From Tropicibacter sp. Alg240-R139 (GTDB lineage Bacteria; Pseudomonadota; Alphaproteobacteria; Rhodobacterales; Rhodobacteraceae): 64,000 bases of DNA. The stretch is taken from the NCBI RefSeq assembly GCF_900537075.1, contig NZ_UNRA01000002.1, forward strand, positions 889,228 through 953,227, written 5' to 3'. Under the pieces are notes generated by a model. That model was not told the DNA's origin. It saw only the letters and a list, made by a program, of their open reading frames with translations, and did not search any database. Positions 53,537-62,427 of this stretch are shown here, in pieces. The stretch's first letter is position 1, and every line of letters starts with the position of its first letter. The position numbers were made by a program, and so were the translations under genes.

Positions 53537-54728
53537 TTCGCTTTGCCCTACGTTTGATGTTGGCCTGGACCACAAAGTAGTCGATCAGCGGTGCAAAAAC
53601 ATTTCCGAACAGGATGGCAAGCATCATGCCTTCGGGGAAGGCCGGGTTGATCACACGGATCATCACAACCATGAAACCGATCAGCGCGCCATAGATATAG
53701 CGACCCATGTTGGTGTGCGCGCCCGACACGGGCTCGGTCACCATGAACACCAAGCCAAAGGCGTAACCACCCAGGACCAGGTGCCAGTGCCACGGCATCG
53801 CAAACATCGGGTTGGTGTCGGAACCGATCCAGTTCAGCAGCAGCGAGAAACCGATCATGCCTGCCAGACAACCCACGACCATTCGATAATTGGCGATCTT
53901 GGTGAACAACAGGAACGCAAGGCCAATCAAACACGCCAGTGTCGAGGTTTCGCCCATCGAACCGGGAATGAACCCATAGAAACTGTCCCACCAACTCATG
54001 CCGCGTGCAGCCAGTTCCTGGAACCCATCAGCGGCGGACACGGCCAGTGCAGTCGCGCCGGTGAAGCCGTCAACCGGAACCCAAACGCTGTCACCTGACA
54101 GCTGCGCGGGATAGGCGAAATACAGGAATGCTCGCCCCGTCAAAGCAGGGTTGAGGAAGTTCTTGCCCGTGCCGCCAAAGACTTCTTTGCCAATCACCAC
54201 ACCAAAGATGATGCCAAGTGCCACCTGCCATAGGGGCGTGGTTGCCGGCACGATCAGTGCATACAGCATGGATGAAACAAGGAAACCTTCGTTCACCTCG
54301 TGTCCGCGTACCGTGGCAAAGACCACCTCAAAAATACCGCCTGCAACCAGCGTTACGATGTACACCGGCAAGAAGTAAAGGAGCCCGTGCATCATGTTGG
54401 CAAAGGGGTTGGCCGGGTTAAAGCCGATGCCCAGTGTCTCGATGATCCAAGCGCGCCAGCCCGATGCGCCAAACTCGGCAATAGCTAAGTTGGTCTGATA
54501 GCCGGTGTTGTACAGCGCCATCAGGATACAAGGGATGGTCGCGATCACGACGTATGTCATGATCCGCTTCATATCCACGTAAGACCGCGCATGAGGCGCT
54601 GCGGTCGTTACAGTTTTCGGCGTATAGATGAAGCTCTCCACCATCTCGTAGATGGGGAAATACTTCTCATACTTGCCACCCTTTACAAAGTGCGGCTCGA
54701 TCCGATCGAAAAAGCTACGCAAGCCCAC
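53529..54728 (-). CDS. nqrB: Na+-translocating NADH:quinone reductase subunit B
   Basis: The 399-residue subunit is the ten-span sodium channel and quinone site. DGFTGATALAV has the FMN-bearing Thr226. ARSYVDMKRIMTYVVIATIPCILM and RGHEVNEGFLVSSMLYALIVPATTPLWQ are conserved. It is downstream of nqrA by 3 bp. Confidence 0.97.
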   Translation of the reverse strand: MGLRSFFDRIEPHFVKGGKYEKYFPIYEMVESFIYTPKTVTTAAPHARSYVDMKRIMTYVVIATIPCILMALYNTGYQTNLAIAEFGASGWRAWIIETLGIGFNPANPFANMMHGLLYFLPVYIVTLVAGGIFEVVFATVRGHEVNEGFLVSSMLYALIVPATTPLWQVALGIIFGVVIGKEVFGGTGKNFLNPALTGRAFLYFAYPAQLSGDSVWVPVDGFTGATALAVSAADGFQELAARGMSWWDSFYGFIPGSMGETSTLACLIGLAFLLFTKIANYRMVVGCLAGMIGFSLLLNWIGSDTNPMFAMPWHWHLVLGGYAFGLVFMVTEPVSGAHTNMGRYIYGALIGFMVVMIRVINPAFPEGMMLAILFGNVFAPLIDYFVVQANIKRRAKRNA

Positions 54729-54731
54729 GGT

Positions 54732-56072
54732 TCACCCCTCTTTCTCGATCTTCGTCAGGCAGTCGCGCAGCGCCATGCCGTATTCGTATTTGGCCGGGCA
54801 CGCAAAGCCCACGAGGCCAAGATCTTCTTCATCCAATTCCATCGCACCCAACAGCTGCGCCTGATCTGTGTCCATCACCAACATCGCTCGCAGCAACTGC
54901 GTCGGCAGGAAATCCTGCGGCATCAGCTCTTCGAACGTACCCAGTGGCACCATAGCACGGCGACCGCCGTTCAGGTTCGTGGTCAGCGGGAACTTCGCAC
55001 GCGACAATGCCGATCCCAGAACAGGCTGTAGCGCATATTTCGCAAACATCGGCCGGATCCAGCCCATGGGGATCTGCTTGTGATCTTCTTCCATCAGCGT
55101 GATCTGACGTGCGTACCGGCCCAGATAGGCATCAGCGCCCTCGCCTGCCCGTCCGCTCAGTACCGAACCCGAGATCATGCGCACCGGCAGATCCTGCGGC
55201 AAGTCGCTCTGCGCTACATCAACCATCGAAGCCCCCGCAATGGTGCGGACCAAACGCGGGTTAGAGCAAACAGGGCCAGCCAACGAAATCACGCAGGAAG
55301 CATCATATTTGCCCGTCATCAGCAGACGGCCAATGACAATCACATCTTGATAGCCAACGGTCCAGACAACCTTGTCACCCACAGGCGGCTCAAGGAAATG
55401 CATATGCGTTCCGGCCAAACCAGCAGGGTGCGGACCTGCAAAAGCAACGGCTTCGACGCCTTGCGCCTCACCACCCGGCAAGGATGTGCCGTCAGCCTGG
55501 CACAGATACGTCTTGCCCTCGGACAGTTTCGCAATTGCGGCCAGACCTGTGGCAAACGCCTCGGCATCCGCATTGATGATCTGTGCGGGATCAGCCGCAA
55601 GCGGCTCTGTGTCCAGCGCAGTCACATAGATCGCCGCAGGGCGTGTCTCGGGTGATGGCACCTTGGAATAGGGACGCGTGCGGAACGCCGTCCAAAGACC
55701 GGCAGACGACAGACGCTCGACCAGACCCTCAGTTTTCGACAGATCGCCCACATTCGAGAAATCGACCGCATCTACGCCGTCGCCCACTTCGATTTCGATG
55801 CTAATCAGCTTGCGGCGCGCACCGCGATTGATCGCCTTGACGCGACCCGCGACAGGCGAAACCACCTGAACACTTGGCATGTCCTTGCTGACAAGAACCG
55901 GAGAGCCGGGACCCACCAAGTCACCTTCTGCAACCGCGATCCGAGGTTTCCATCCAATGTAGTCGTCGCCAAGAACACCGACTGTCCGAACGCTTGGCCC
56001 GTCTTCGATGTTTTGACTTGGGGCACCCGTGATCGGGATGTTTAAGCCCTTGCGTAGCGAGAAGCGCTGCAC
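54732..56072 (-). CDS. nqrA: Na+-translocating NADH:quinone reductase subunit A
   Basis: The 446-residue cytoplasmic subunit starts with GTG at 56072 behind AAGAGG (MQRFSLRKGLNIPITGAPSQ). It has the Nqr A motif RTVGVLGDDYIGWKPRIAVAEGDLVGPGSPVL and HFLEPPVGDKVVWTVGYQDVIVIGRLLMTG. It opens the operon; a 197-bp spacer separates it from apbE. Confidence 0.97.
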   Translation of the reverse strand: MQRFSLRKGLNIPITGAPSQNIEDGPSVRTVGVLGDDYIGWKPRIAVAEGDLVGPGSPVLVSKDMPSVQVVSPVAGRVKAINRGARRKLISIEIEVGDGVDAVDFSNVGDLSKTEGLVERLSSAGLWTAFRTRPYSKVPSPETRPAAIYVTALDTEPLAADPAQIINADAEAFATGLAAIAKLSEGKTYLCQADGTSLPGGEAQGVEAVAFAGPHPAGLAGTHMHFLEPPVGDKVVWTVGYQDVIVIGRLLMTGKYDASCVISLAGPVCSNPRLVRTIAGASMVDVAQSDLPQDLPVRMISGSVLSGRAGEGADAYLGRYARQITLMEEDHKQIPMGWIRPMFAKYALQPVLGSALSRAKFPLTTNLNGGRRAMVPLGTFEELMPQDFLPTQLLRAMLVMDTDQAQLLGAMELDEEDLGLVGFACPAKYEYGMALRDCLTKIEKEG

Positions 56073-56269
56073 GGTACTTACCTCTTTGTCAAAGTTTGGC
56101 TAGCTTATGCATGGACTCAGCCATGGGCGAAAGTGTTGATTTGCAACTTTGTATGTACTTTTTTGGTTGAAGTATCGGCCAATGTCGCACAAAAGCCCGG
56201 AGTTGAAACGCACATCGATGTGTCGGATATACGTGTACGACCCGTCGATTCCCAAAAGAGGTGTCTCTC

Positions 56270-57301
56270 GTGCCCGATTTGACCAAGTTTTCGCGCCGTA
56301 CGTTCATTCTGTCATCGCTGGCCCTGGCTGCCGCGTGCAAACCTGGCACTGCCGCGCTGGAAATCACCGGCAAGACAATGGGCACCACCTATAACGTGGT
56401 CGCACTGGACAGCTCCGGTCAGGTCAAGGACGTCGATCTGCGCGCAGCCATCAACGGCGCGCTGGCCGAAGTGAACCAGCAGATGTCAAACTGGGACCCG
56501 CGTTCGGAAATCTCGCGGTTCAACGCGCAATCTGGCACCGATGCCGTTACCGTCTCTGACAATCTCGTAAACGTGATGAAAGCCGCTGAAGCCGTAAACA
56601 TCGCAAGCGAAGGCCGTTTCGACACAACCATGGGCCCGCTGATCGAGCTTTGGGGATTTGGCGCCACGGGCGCTGCTCGGGTTCCACGTGACACGGATAT
56701 TCGCACTGCACAGGCCCGTTCGGGTCACTCCAACACGCTGAAAGTCGCGGGCACCACTTTGCAGAAAACCCAAGGCGACGCGCAGGTTTACCTGGCTGCG
56801 ATTGGCAAGGGCTACGGCGCTGATCACGTGGGTCGCGCCATCGAAGCCCTTGGTATCAAAGACTATATGGTCGAGATCGGTGGCGACCTGTACACCTCGG
56901 GCAAAAATGCGAGCGGCCTGCCATGGCAGATCGGCATCGAAAAACCCGCAGCCCTTTCGGGTGGCGTGATGGAGGTTGTTGGCATCTCAGGTTTGGGCAT
57001 GGCCTCGTCCGGGGACTACCGCAACTATTTCGAGAACGACGGTCAGCGCTATTCGCACATCATCGACCCCGCAACGGGCCGCCCGATCACGCACAAGACC
57101 GCTTCGGCGACTGTGCTGGCCGAGAACTCGATGCTTGCTGATGCGTGGGCCACCGCTATGTTGATACTGGGTCGTGAACGCGGCCTGGAAATTGCCGAAG
57201 CCCAAAACCTTGCCGTCTTGTTCATCGAACGCGACGCCGAGGCGTCTGAGTTGCGGTTCAACACCAAGGCAAGCTCGCGGTTTCAGGCACTGACCGCGTA
57301 A
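56270..57301 (+). CDS. apbE: FAD:protein FMN transferase, lipoprotein
   Basis: The 343-residue protein attaches FMN to Thr residues of NqrB and NqrC. It has MGTTYNVVALD, SNWDPRSEISRFN, TMGPLIELWGFG, GKGYGADHVGRAIEALG, VEIGGDLYTSG, YSHIIDPATGRPITH and LADAWATAMLILGRE. The start is set at GTG 56270, 9 bp after AAGAGG; GTG 56261 abuts the ribosome site. The N-terminus shows a twin-arginine motif (SRRTFILS) and a lipobox (LAAAC), so it is a Tat-exported lipoprotein, an uncommon combination for this family. Confidence 0.95.
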   Translation: MPDLTKFSRRTFILSSLALAAACKPGTAALEITGKTMGTTYNVVALDSSGQVKDVDLRAAINGALAEVNQQMSNWDPRSEISRFNAQSGTDAVTVSDNLVNVMKAAEAVNIASEGRFDTTMGPLIELWGFGATGAARVPRDTDIRTAQARSGHSNTLKVAGTTLQKTQGDAQVYLAAIGKGYGADHVGRAIEALGIKDYMVEIGGDLYTSGKNASGLPWQIGIEKPAALSGGVMEVVGISGLGMASSGDYRNYFENDGQRYSHIIDPATGRPITHKTASATVLAENSMLADAWATAMLILGRERGLEIAEAQNLAVLFIERDAEASELRFNTKASSRFQALTA

Positions 57302-57328
57302 CTGTCGGCTGATAAAGGGCGTAGCACC

Positions 57329-57574
57329 ATGGCCACGTTTGTCCTGACCTTCGGTATTTTGATGGTGATAATGCTGGGGATGGCCCTTGGCGTGATCCTG
57401 ATGGGGCGCTCGATCAAGGGCAGTTGTGGCGGGTTGAACGCCATTGGCGACGCAGATCAGTGCCTTGTTTGTTCAAAAGAAATCGACGCCAACAGCCCAC
57501 TGCGCGAACGGTTGCAATGTCCACGCGCCAAAAAGATGCTGGAACGCGCTAAGCTGGATGACGAGGCGGTCTGA
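57329..57574 (+). CDS. nqrM: Na+-NQR maturation protein
   Basis: The 81-residue protein has one N-terminal span (about 4-26) and four Cys residues (Cys33, 45, 48 and 64) in KGSCGGLNAIG, CLVCSKE and LQCPRAKKM. This is the (Na+)-NQR maturation NqrM (DUF539) family, needed to build the membrane Fe centre of NqrDE. It lies 27 bp after apbE. The usual operon end is met. Confidence 0.92.
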   Translation: MATFVLTFGILMVIMLGMALGVILMGRSIKGSCGGLNAIGDADQCLVCSKEIDANSPLRERLQCPRAKKMLERAKLDDEAV

Positions 57575-57577
57575 CCT

Positions 57578-57772
57578 TCAGACCGTCAGCGGCTTGAACC
57601 CCAAGAGTAGCAGCCCACCCGCAGCCATCAGGCCATAGACCCAAAGCTGCCATTTCGGCCCCTCATTTTTCCACACCCGGCGGTATTGGTATCCTGACAG
57701 ACAGGCCAGGACAAAAATCACCGTTGCGATCGCTGGTGTTAGGGTGAATTCGGTCACGTTTTTTTCCCGCAT
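57578..57772 (-). CDS. Small two-span membrane protein of unknown function
   Basis: The 64-residue protein has hydrophobic spans at about 13-28 and 44-59 with YQYRRVWKNEGPKW between. The gene converges on nqrM with 3 bp between stops. No family recognised; such proteins are often annotated as hypothetical in Rhodobacteraceae. A shorter start, at GTG 57763 (MTEFTLTP) is possible. Confidence 0.6.
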   Translation of the reverse strand: MREKNVTEFTLTPAIATVIFVLACLSGYQYRRVWKNEGPKWQLWVYGLMAAGGLLLLGFKPLTV

Positions 57773-57839
57773 CAAGAATTTCTTGGGTTATGCTGATTCA
57801 TGAGGAGAACAGCAACACCCAAGGGAGGACAGCTATTCC

Positions 57840-58361
57840 ATGCCAACATCGTACCAGGCCCCTATGCGTAAAGATCAGGCAAAGTCCCGCACTCACAGCC
57901 AGGATCAAAGCACCAACCTGCAACCTGAATCCGCTACAGTCGGCACGGTTTTAGGCCAGAAGGGCGGCGAGGTGTTCACGATCTCGCCCGGGGAAACACT
58001 GGGTCATGCGGTCGAGATTTTGCGTGATCGGCGAATTGGCGCCCTGATGGTGGCCGACGAATCGGGCGCCCTGTGTGGTATCTTGTCAGAACGCGACATC
58101 GTGCGAAAATTGGCGGATACGCCAGGTCAAACCCTGCCGAAACTGGTATCCGAGGTGATGACAAGCACCGTTGAAACCTGCGCGCCCGGCGATGCGCTGG
58201 TGTCCGTTCTCAAACGCATGACCGACGGGCGTTTTCGCCACATGCCAGTGGTCGACACAGACAAGCTGGTCGGCATGATCACCATCGGTGACGTGGTGAA
58301 TTTTCGCCTGAAGGAACTGGAGTACGAAGCGCTTCAGATGAAGCAATTGATCGTCGGTTAA
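57840..58361 (+). CDS. CBS-pair domain protein
   Basis: The 173-residue protein has a polar N-terminal tail of about 35 residues and two CBS domains: ETLGHAVEILRDRRIGALMVADESGALCGILSERDIVRKLA and VSVLKRMTDGRFRHMPVVDTDKLVGMITIGDVVNF. CBS pairs bind adenosyl ligands and act as sensors. ATG 57840 has GGGAGGA 10 bp upstream. It stands alone, with a hairpin (58361-58379) at its 3' end. Confidence 0.9.
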   Translation: MPTSYQAPMRKDQAKSRTHSQDQSTNLQPESATVGTVLGQKGGEVFTISPGETLGHAVEILRDRRIGALMVADESGALCGILSERDIVRKLADTPGQTLPKLVSEVMTSTVETCAPGDALVSVLKRMTDGRFRHMPVVDTDKLVGMITIGDVVNFRLKELEYEALQMKQLIVG

Positions 58362-58396
58362 GACCCTGAATCGGGGTCTGTCAGGGCCCCGATCCG

Positions 58397-58792
58397 TCAC
58401 AGCCACCATTGGTCGATGATGGCTATGTCTTCATCGCTCCAACCAAAATGATGTGCGAATTCGTGAACCACGACGTGGGCGATCAACTGGTCCAACTCAA
58501 CCCCTTCGCGTAGGCGCCATTCTGCCAGTATCGGCTCACGAAACAGCCAGACGACGTCCGCTTGCGGCGCCATATCGAACATCGACTTCTGGGTCATTGG
58601 AATGCCCACGTACGACCCTGTCAGTTCAATGGGATGCAACAGGTTCATCTCTTCGATCATTTGCGCAGGCGGCCAATCAACCACTCGTAAGACGACATTC
58701 TGGGCACCAGCGCGAAAGGCAGGCGGGAAGCCGGCCACTGTCTCCAGTGCGACACGTTCGAATTGGGCCAGGTCTGGAGGTGTTGGGATCAT
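58397..58792 (-). CDS. Metallopeptidase-family minimal zincin
   Basis: The 131-residue protein ends with VVHEFAHHFGWSDEDI, with zinc ligands His110 and His114 and Glu111 of HExxH and a late acidic ligand. EELTGSYVGIP-like LTGSYVGIPMTQKSMFDM and DVVWLFREPIL are typical of the DUF1025/minimal zincin family. ATG 58792 (MIPTPPDL) is used; the longer frame is not conserved-looking. Function (protease or other) is unknown. Confidence 0.85.
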   Translation of the reverse strand: MIPTPPDLAQFERVALETVAGFPPAFRAGAQNVVLRVVDWPPAQMIEEMNLLHPIELTGSYVGIPMTQKSMFDMAPQADVVWLFREPILAEWRLREGVELDQLIAHVVVHEFAHHFGWSDEDIAIIDQWWL

Positions 58793-58920
58793 ATGCGTGC
58801 TCTCTGCGGTCAACCTGATTACCAGATGTATCTCAATACCCCCATTGTTATCACCCAACCGTCGCGGTTGTGTCGCAATTTCCGACCTCACATCGCGTCA
58901 TGCCACTGGCTGTCTGCGGG

Positions 58921-59281
58921 TTAACGGCGCCCGGTCTTTGGCCCTTCAGGCGTGATAATCGTCATCGACAGCGTGTGATCCGCGTTCCCCATCCGATGGC
59001 GCAGCATGGTGCTGGTCAGGCAAGCAAGATCCGCTTGAAATTCCGGGTGCTCAGCCAAGTTTTTAAACTCACCTTTGCCTTGGTGATCAAACAGCACAGG
59101 CGGCAGATCGGCGACACATAGCCTGCCCTGCGCATCTCGGAGGCGCTGGTCGGCGTGTCATGGCGTAACGGCGTTCCATTACGGATCGAGCGATGGTTCA
59201 TCGCGTATTGCCCAGTCAACAATGACGCCCGTGACGGCCGCAAGGGTTCACAACCGAGTAGTGCTTGCGAAATGGAACGGC
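58921..59281 (-). pseudogene. Sulfatase / phosphonate-monoester-hydrolase remnant
   Basis: Three minus-strand frames must be joined. Frame 1 has VPFRKHYSVVNPC to 59240. Frame 2 has RPSRASLLTGQYAMNHRSIRNG and EMRRAGY. Frame 3 has DLPPVLFDHQGKGEFKNLAEHPEF and LRHRMGNADHTLSMTIITPEGP to TAA at 58921. The first two fit a type I sulfatase active site, CRPSRASLLTG, with one base lost right at the CxPSR codons. The third fits the extreme C-terminus, so about 350 central residues are gone. The first 30-40 N-terminal residues are absent too. An intact copy would have been an FGE substrate. Confidence 0.85.
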
Positions 59282-59431
59282 GTCATCCAAGAGTTGCCTC
59301 ACATAACCGCCTATTTCAATGTATGGAAAGAGGGTGAATTCGTGGTAAAGCAAGTTTTTTAACAAAACTACGTTGTCATTTGACCATATTGCTTGAACTT
59401 TCGTGGGCTTTTGTGGATTACTGTGGACGCC

Positions 59432-60235
59432 ATGAGTAAAACGCAAACCCATTCCCACCGCGAGCTTGAGTTACTAGAAGCCCTGCGCCAACTTGGCGGC
59501 TCGGCGCGAAGTTCGGAACTCGCTCGCCTGCTGGACGTGTCTGAGGAGACTGTGCGCCGTACGATCAAGGCTCTGGCCAAGGCGGGCACATTGGAACGCG
59601 TGCACGGCGGTGCTTATCTGCCGGACACACAAGCCGGGCTGAGCTTTTTCAGCCGGATGACTCGATTCCCCGATGAAAAACGTGCGATTGCAAAATGCGC
59701 AGCAGATCACATCAACGACGGGATGACCCTATTTATGGATGTCGGGTCCACCACCGCATTTGTCAGCGAAGAACTGCGCGCGCGTCACAATCTAACAGTG
59801 GTGACGAACTCAATCACTGTTGCGCAGACGCTGGTCAATCACAACAACAACCGCGCACATATCCTGGGCGGTGAGATGCAGGGAAACGAACGCGGAACGT
59901 TTGGCTTTGTCACCGAAAATCAGATCCGGCGCTTTGTTTTTGACATGGCCATCCTTAGTGCGGACGCCTTGTCGCCCAAACAGGGTGTTCTGTTCACCAA
60001 GGCAATCGAAGCAAACCTGGCCATCGTCGCATCCGAGAGCGCAAATCAGGTCGCGTTCGTAGTCGACCATCACAAATTCGATGCCACTGCCCCCCATTGC
60101 GGACCAGATATGCGCCGTGTCGACGTGTTGTTCACCGACGCCAGCCCCAACAAACGGCTGCGGGCAGCATTCAAGGATTGGGGCGTAACAGTCCACGTCG
60201 CGGGGCAAACGGAAGACAAAAATGACAATGAATAA
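59432..60235 (+). CDS. DeoR-family transcriptional regulator
   Basis: The 267-residue protein has the N-terminal DeoR helix-turn-helix (ELLEALRQLGGSARSSELARLLDVSEETVRRTIKALAKAGTLERVHGGAYL) and the DeoRC sugar-phosphate sensor domain (ADHINDGMTLFMDVGSTTAFV, VVTNSITVA, ILGGEM, NERGTFG). ATG 59432 is the best start, though its ribosome site is weak. Its end overlaps the phosphatase-like gene by 14 bp. It resembles GlpR-type repressors of phosphorylated polyols. Confidence 0.9.
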   Translation: MSKTQTHSHRELELLEALRQLGGSARSSELARLLDVSEETVRRTIKALAKAGTLERVHGGAYLPDTQAGLSFFSRMTRFPDEKRAIAKCAADHINDGMTLFMDVGSTTAFVSEELRARHNLTVVTNSITVAQTLVNHNNNRAHILGGEMQGNERGTFGFVTENQIRRFVFDMAILSADALSPKQGVLFTKAIEANLAIVASESANQVAFVVDHHKFDATAPHCGPDMRRVDVLFTDASPNKRLRAAFKDWGVTVHVAGQTEDKNDNE

Positions 60236-60734
60236 GCGCGCAGAGCACGCCCAGACTGTAACAGAATTGGCCTGCGAATCCGCACTGGAGTTTTTTCGCG
60301 GCAACCAGGGGGTCGAGTTCAACGCCGACTGCAGCCTGGTGACACAAGCCGACGAGAGGATTGGGGCAGAGGTGCGCGATTATCTGACCGAGCACTTTCC
60401 CGACCACGGGATATTCGACGAAGAACACGGGGCCAACGGGGTCGACAAGATTTGCCGTGATCACACCGGCATATTCGACACCGCGATGCAATCCGACCCA
60501 ACAAGGCGCTTGTCCTATGATTGCTATCCCCACGCCCTGCTGATGGCAGGGCACGCGGATGCGGTGGTAGATTACGATCTGCTGCCTTACGACGATCTGC
60601 CTGTGTCGGCCCTGGTTGAGGTGACAGGCGGCATCATGACCGGCAACAAGCTTGACCTGACATCCGACGACCGCGTGATTTCGGCAGCCACACCGCAGTT
60701 GCATACCGAAATGTTTGATCTGGTGAACGGATAG
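60222..60734 (+). pseudogene. Inositol-monophosphatase-family gene with internal deletion of the catalytic core
   Basis: The frame gives 170 residues against about 260. The N-terminus is good (TQADERIGAEVRDYLTEHFPDHGIFDEEHG, with the metal-binding Glu pair), and the C-terminus is good (DCYPHALLMAGHADAVVDYDLLPYDDLPVSALVEVTGGI). The segment that should hold DPIDGTxxF and the GxxG loop between them is missing. The gap is about 90 residues and in frame. Without the two catalytic Asp residues it cannot be a working IMPase. An intact version would be a histidinol- or inositol-phosphate phosphatase. It overlaps the DeoR gene and is followed 4 bp later by the Na/Pi gene. Confidence 0.75.
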
Positions 60735-60738
60735 ACCA

Positions 60739-62421
60739 TTGGCAATCGTCAGTTTCCTCATAAGCCTCGCGGGCGCAACCATGTTGCTGCTGTTTGCCGT
60801 ACGTATGGTGCGCACCGGGATCGAACGCAGCTATGGCGCGTCTTTTCAGCGGGTGATGACCAGTCAGAATTCGATGATACAAGCCAGCTTTGTGGGACTG
60901 AGCATGGCTGTTGTTCTGCAAAGTTCGGCTGCGGTTGCCCTGCTCACCTCAGGATTCGCCGCCAGTGGATTGCTGGGTTTCGGCTCGGGTCTGGCAATTG
61001 TTCTGGGGGGCGATCTGGGATCGGCGCTGATCATCCAAATTCTGTCGTTCAAACTGGATTGGTTGGTGCCCCTGCTGCTGGCCATCGGCGGCTGGCTGTT
61101 CGTCAAAACCGAGCAGAAGAAGCTGCGCCAGATGGGTCGCATCCTGATGGGGATCGCCTTCATCCTCATCTCGCTCAGGTTCCTGCGCGAGGCAATGGAC
61201 CCAATCCGGGACAGCGCCTTTTTGCCCGCCATCGCCGAGTATTTGGCCCGAGATTACATCACCGCTTTTCTTGTGGGCGCAGCACTCGCCTTTGTGATGC
61301 ACAGCTCGGTCGCTGCGATTTTGATGTGCGTGACGCTGGTGCAGATCGGTGCCATCCCCTTTGCGGCTGGATTGTCGCTGGTACTGGGCGCGAACCTGGG
61401 CAGTGCGTTTATCCCCGTGTGGTTGACGCGCGGCATGGAAATTGCAGCAAGGCGTATTCCTGTTGCCAACCTCGCCTTGCGCGGGGCTTGGGCCATCTTT
61501 AGCCTATTTGCCATCAACCTAGCCGTTCCCATTGACCTGCTTGGGGCCGGTCACGGTGGTCAGATGCTGGTTAACGCGCATCTGGCCTTTAACGCTACGC
61601 TTCTGTTACTGGCGCTGCCTTTCTGCCGTGTGTTGCACGGACCGATGGAACAGTTGATGCCCGCCGCCACCACTGCTCGCGATGTAGAACAAATGGCAAA
61701 ACCCGCGAGTGCGTTGGACCCTGCCAATGTTGGCTCTCCAGCGCAGGCGATCTCGGGCCTCAAACGCGAGTTGCTGCGTATGGCAGATTTGGTCGAGGCC
61801 ATGTTCCGCCCCACCCTGCGGCTTTACAAATCTGGCGAAAAAGACCAGATCCGCACGGTTCAAGCCGTGGACAAGGACGTAAACGACTGCCTGTCCGGCA
61901 TCCGCGCCTTTGTTGCTGCGCTACCGGCGGATGAGATGGACAAACACGATGCGGGTGTCGCGCGTGACATGCTCGAATACGCTGTCCGCCTAGAGACCGC
62001 TGGCGACGTGGTAGCCAAGCGCTTGACTGTTCTCGCTGGCGATCTCCGCAAAACCGGCAAACAGTTCTCGAAAGAGGGGTGGAACGAATTGCAGCAGATG
62101 CACGAGACTATTCTTGTGAACATGCAATTGGCGTCAAATGTCCTGATTTCGGACGATCTGGAAAGTGCTCGCCTGTTGAACGCCGAAAAGACCGAGGTGA
62201 AGCGGGCCGAGCGTGACAGCCGCAAGCGGCATTTCCGACGCTTGCAAGTCGGTCAGGTGCAGAGTTTTGAAACGAGCGACATTCATCTCGAGACGCTAAG
62301 GGCATTTCGTGACTTCAACAGCCATATCGCCTCGGTCGCGACGCCGATCTTGTATCAAAGCGGGCAGTTGCTTGAGACACGCCTGATCGAAGACATGCCC
62401 AAAACGGACGCCGAGAGTTAA
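60739..62421 (+). CDS. Na+/phosphate cotransporter with PhoU-like tail (NptA/YjbB type)
   Basis: The 560-residue protein has two inverted Na/Pi repeats with the motifs VVLQSSAAVALLTSG (QSS at 61-63) and FVMHSSVAAILM (HSS at 188-190), about eight spans to residue 300, and a helical PhoU-like domain (about 330-540). It moves phosphate with sodium, often outward to avoid excess. A TTG start at 60739 lies 4 bp after the IMPase-like stop; the next in-frame ATG (about residue 15) would cut the first span. The NQR-made Na+ gradient could drive it. Confidence 0.87.
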   Translation: MAIVSFLISLAGATMLLLFAVRMVRTGIERSYGASFQRVMTSQNSMIQASFVGLSMAVVLQSSAAVALLTSGFAASGLLGFGSGLAIVLGGDLGSALIIQILSFKLDWLVPLLLAIGGWLFVKTEQKKLRQMGRILMGIAFILISLRFLREAMDPIRDSAFLPAIAEYLARDYITAFLVGAALAFVMHSSVAAILMCVTLVQIGAIPFAAGLSLVLGANLGSAFIPVWLTRGMEIAARRIPVANLALRGAWAIFSLFAINLAVPIDLLGAGHGGQMLVNAHLAFNATLLLLALPFCRVLHGPMEQLMPAATTARDVEQMAKPASALDPANVGSPAQAISGLKRELLRMADLVEAMFRPTLRLYKSGEKDQIRTVQAVDKDVNDCLSGIRAFVAALPADEMDKHDAGVARDMLEYAVRLETAGDVVAKRLTVLAGDLRKTGKQFSKEGWNELQQMHETILVNMQLASNVLISDDLESARLLNAEKTEVKRAERDSRKRHFRRLQVGQVQSFETSDIHLETLRAFRDFNSHIASVATPILYQSGQLLETRLIEDMPKTDAES

Positions 62422-62427
62422 GCATCC

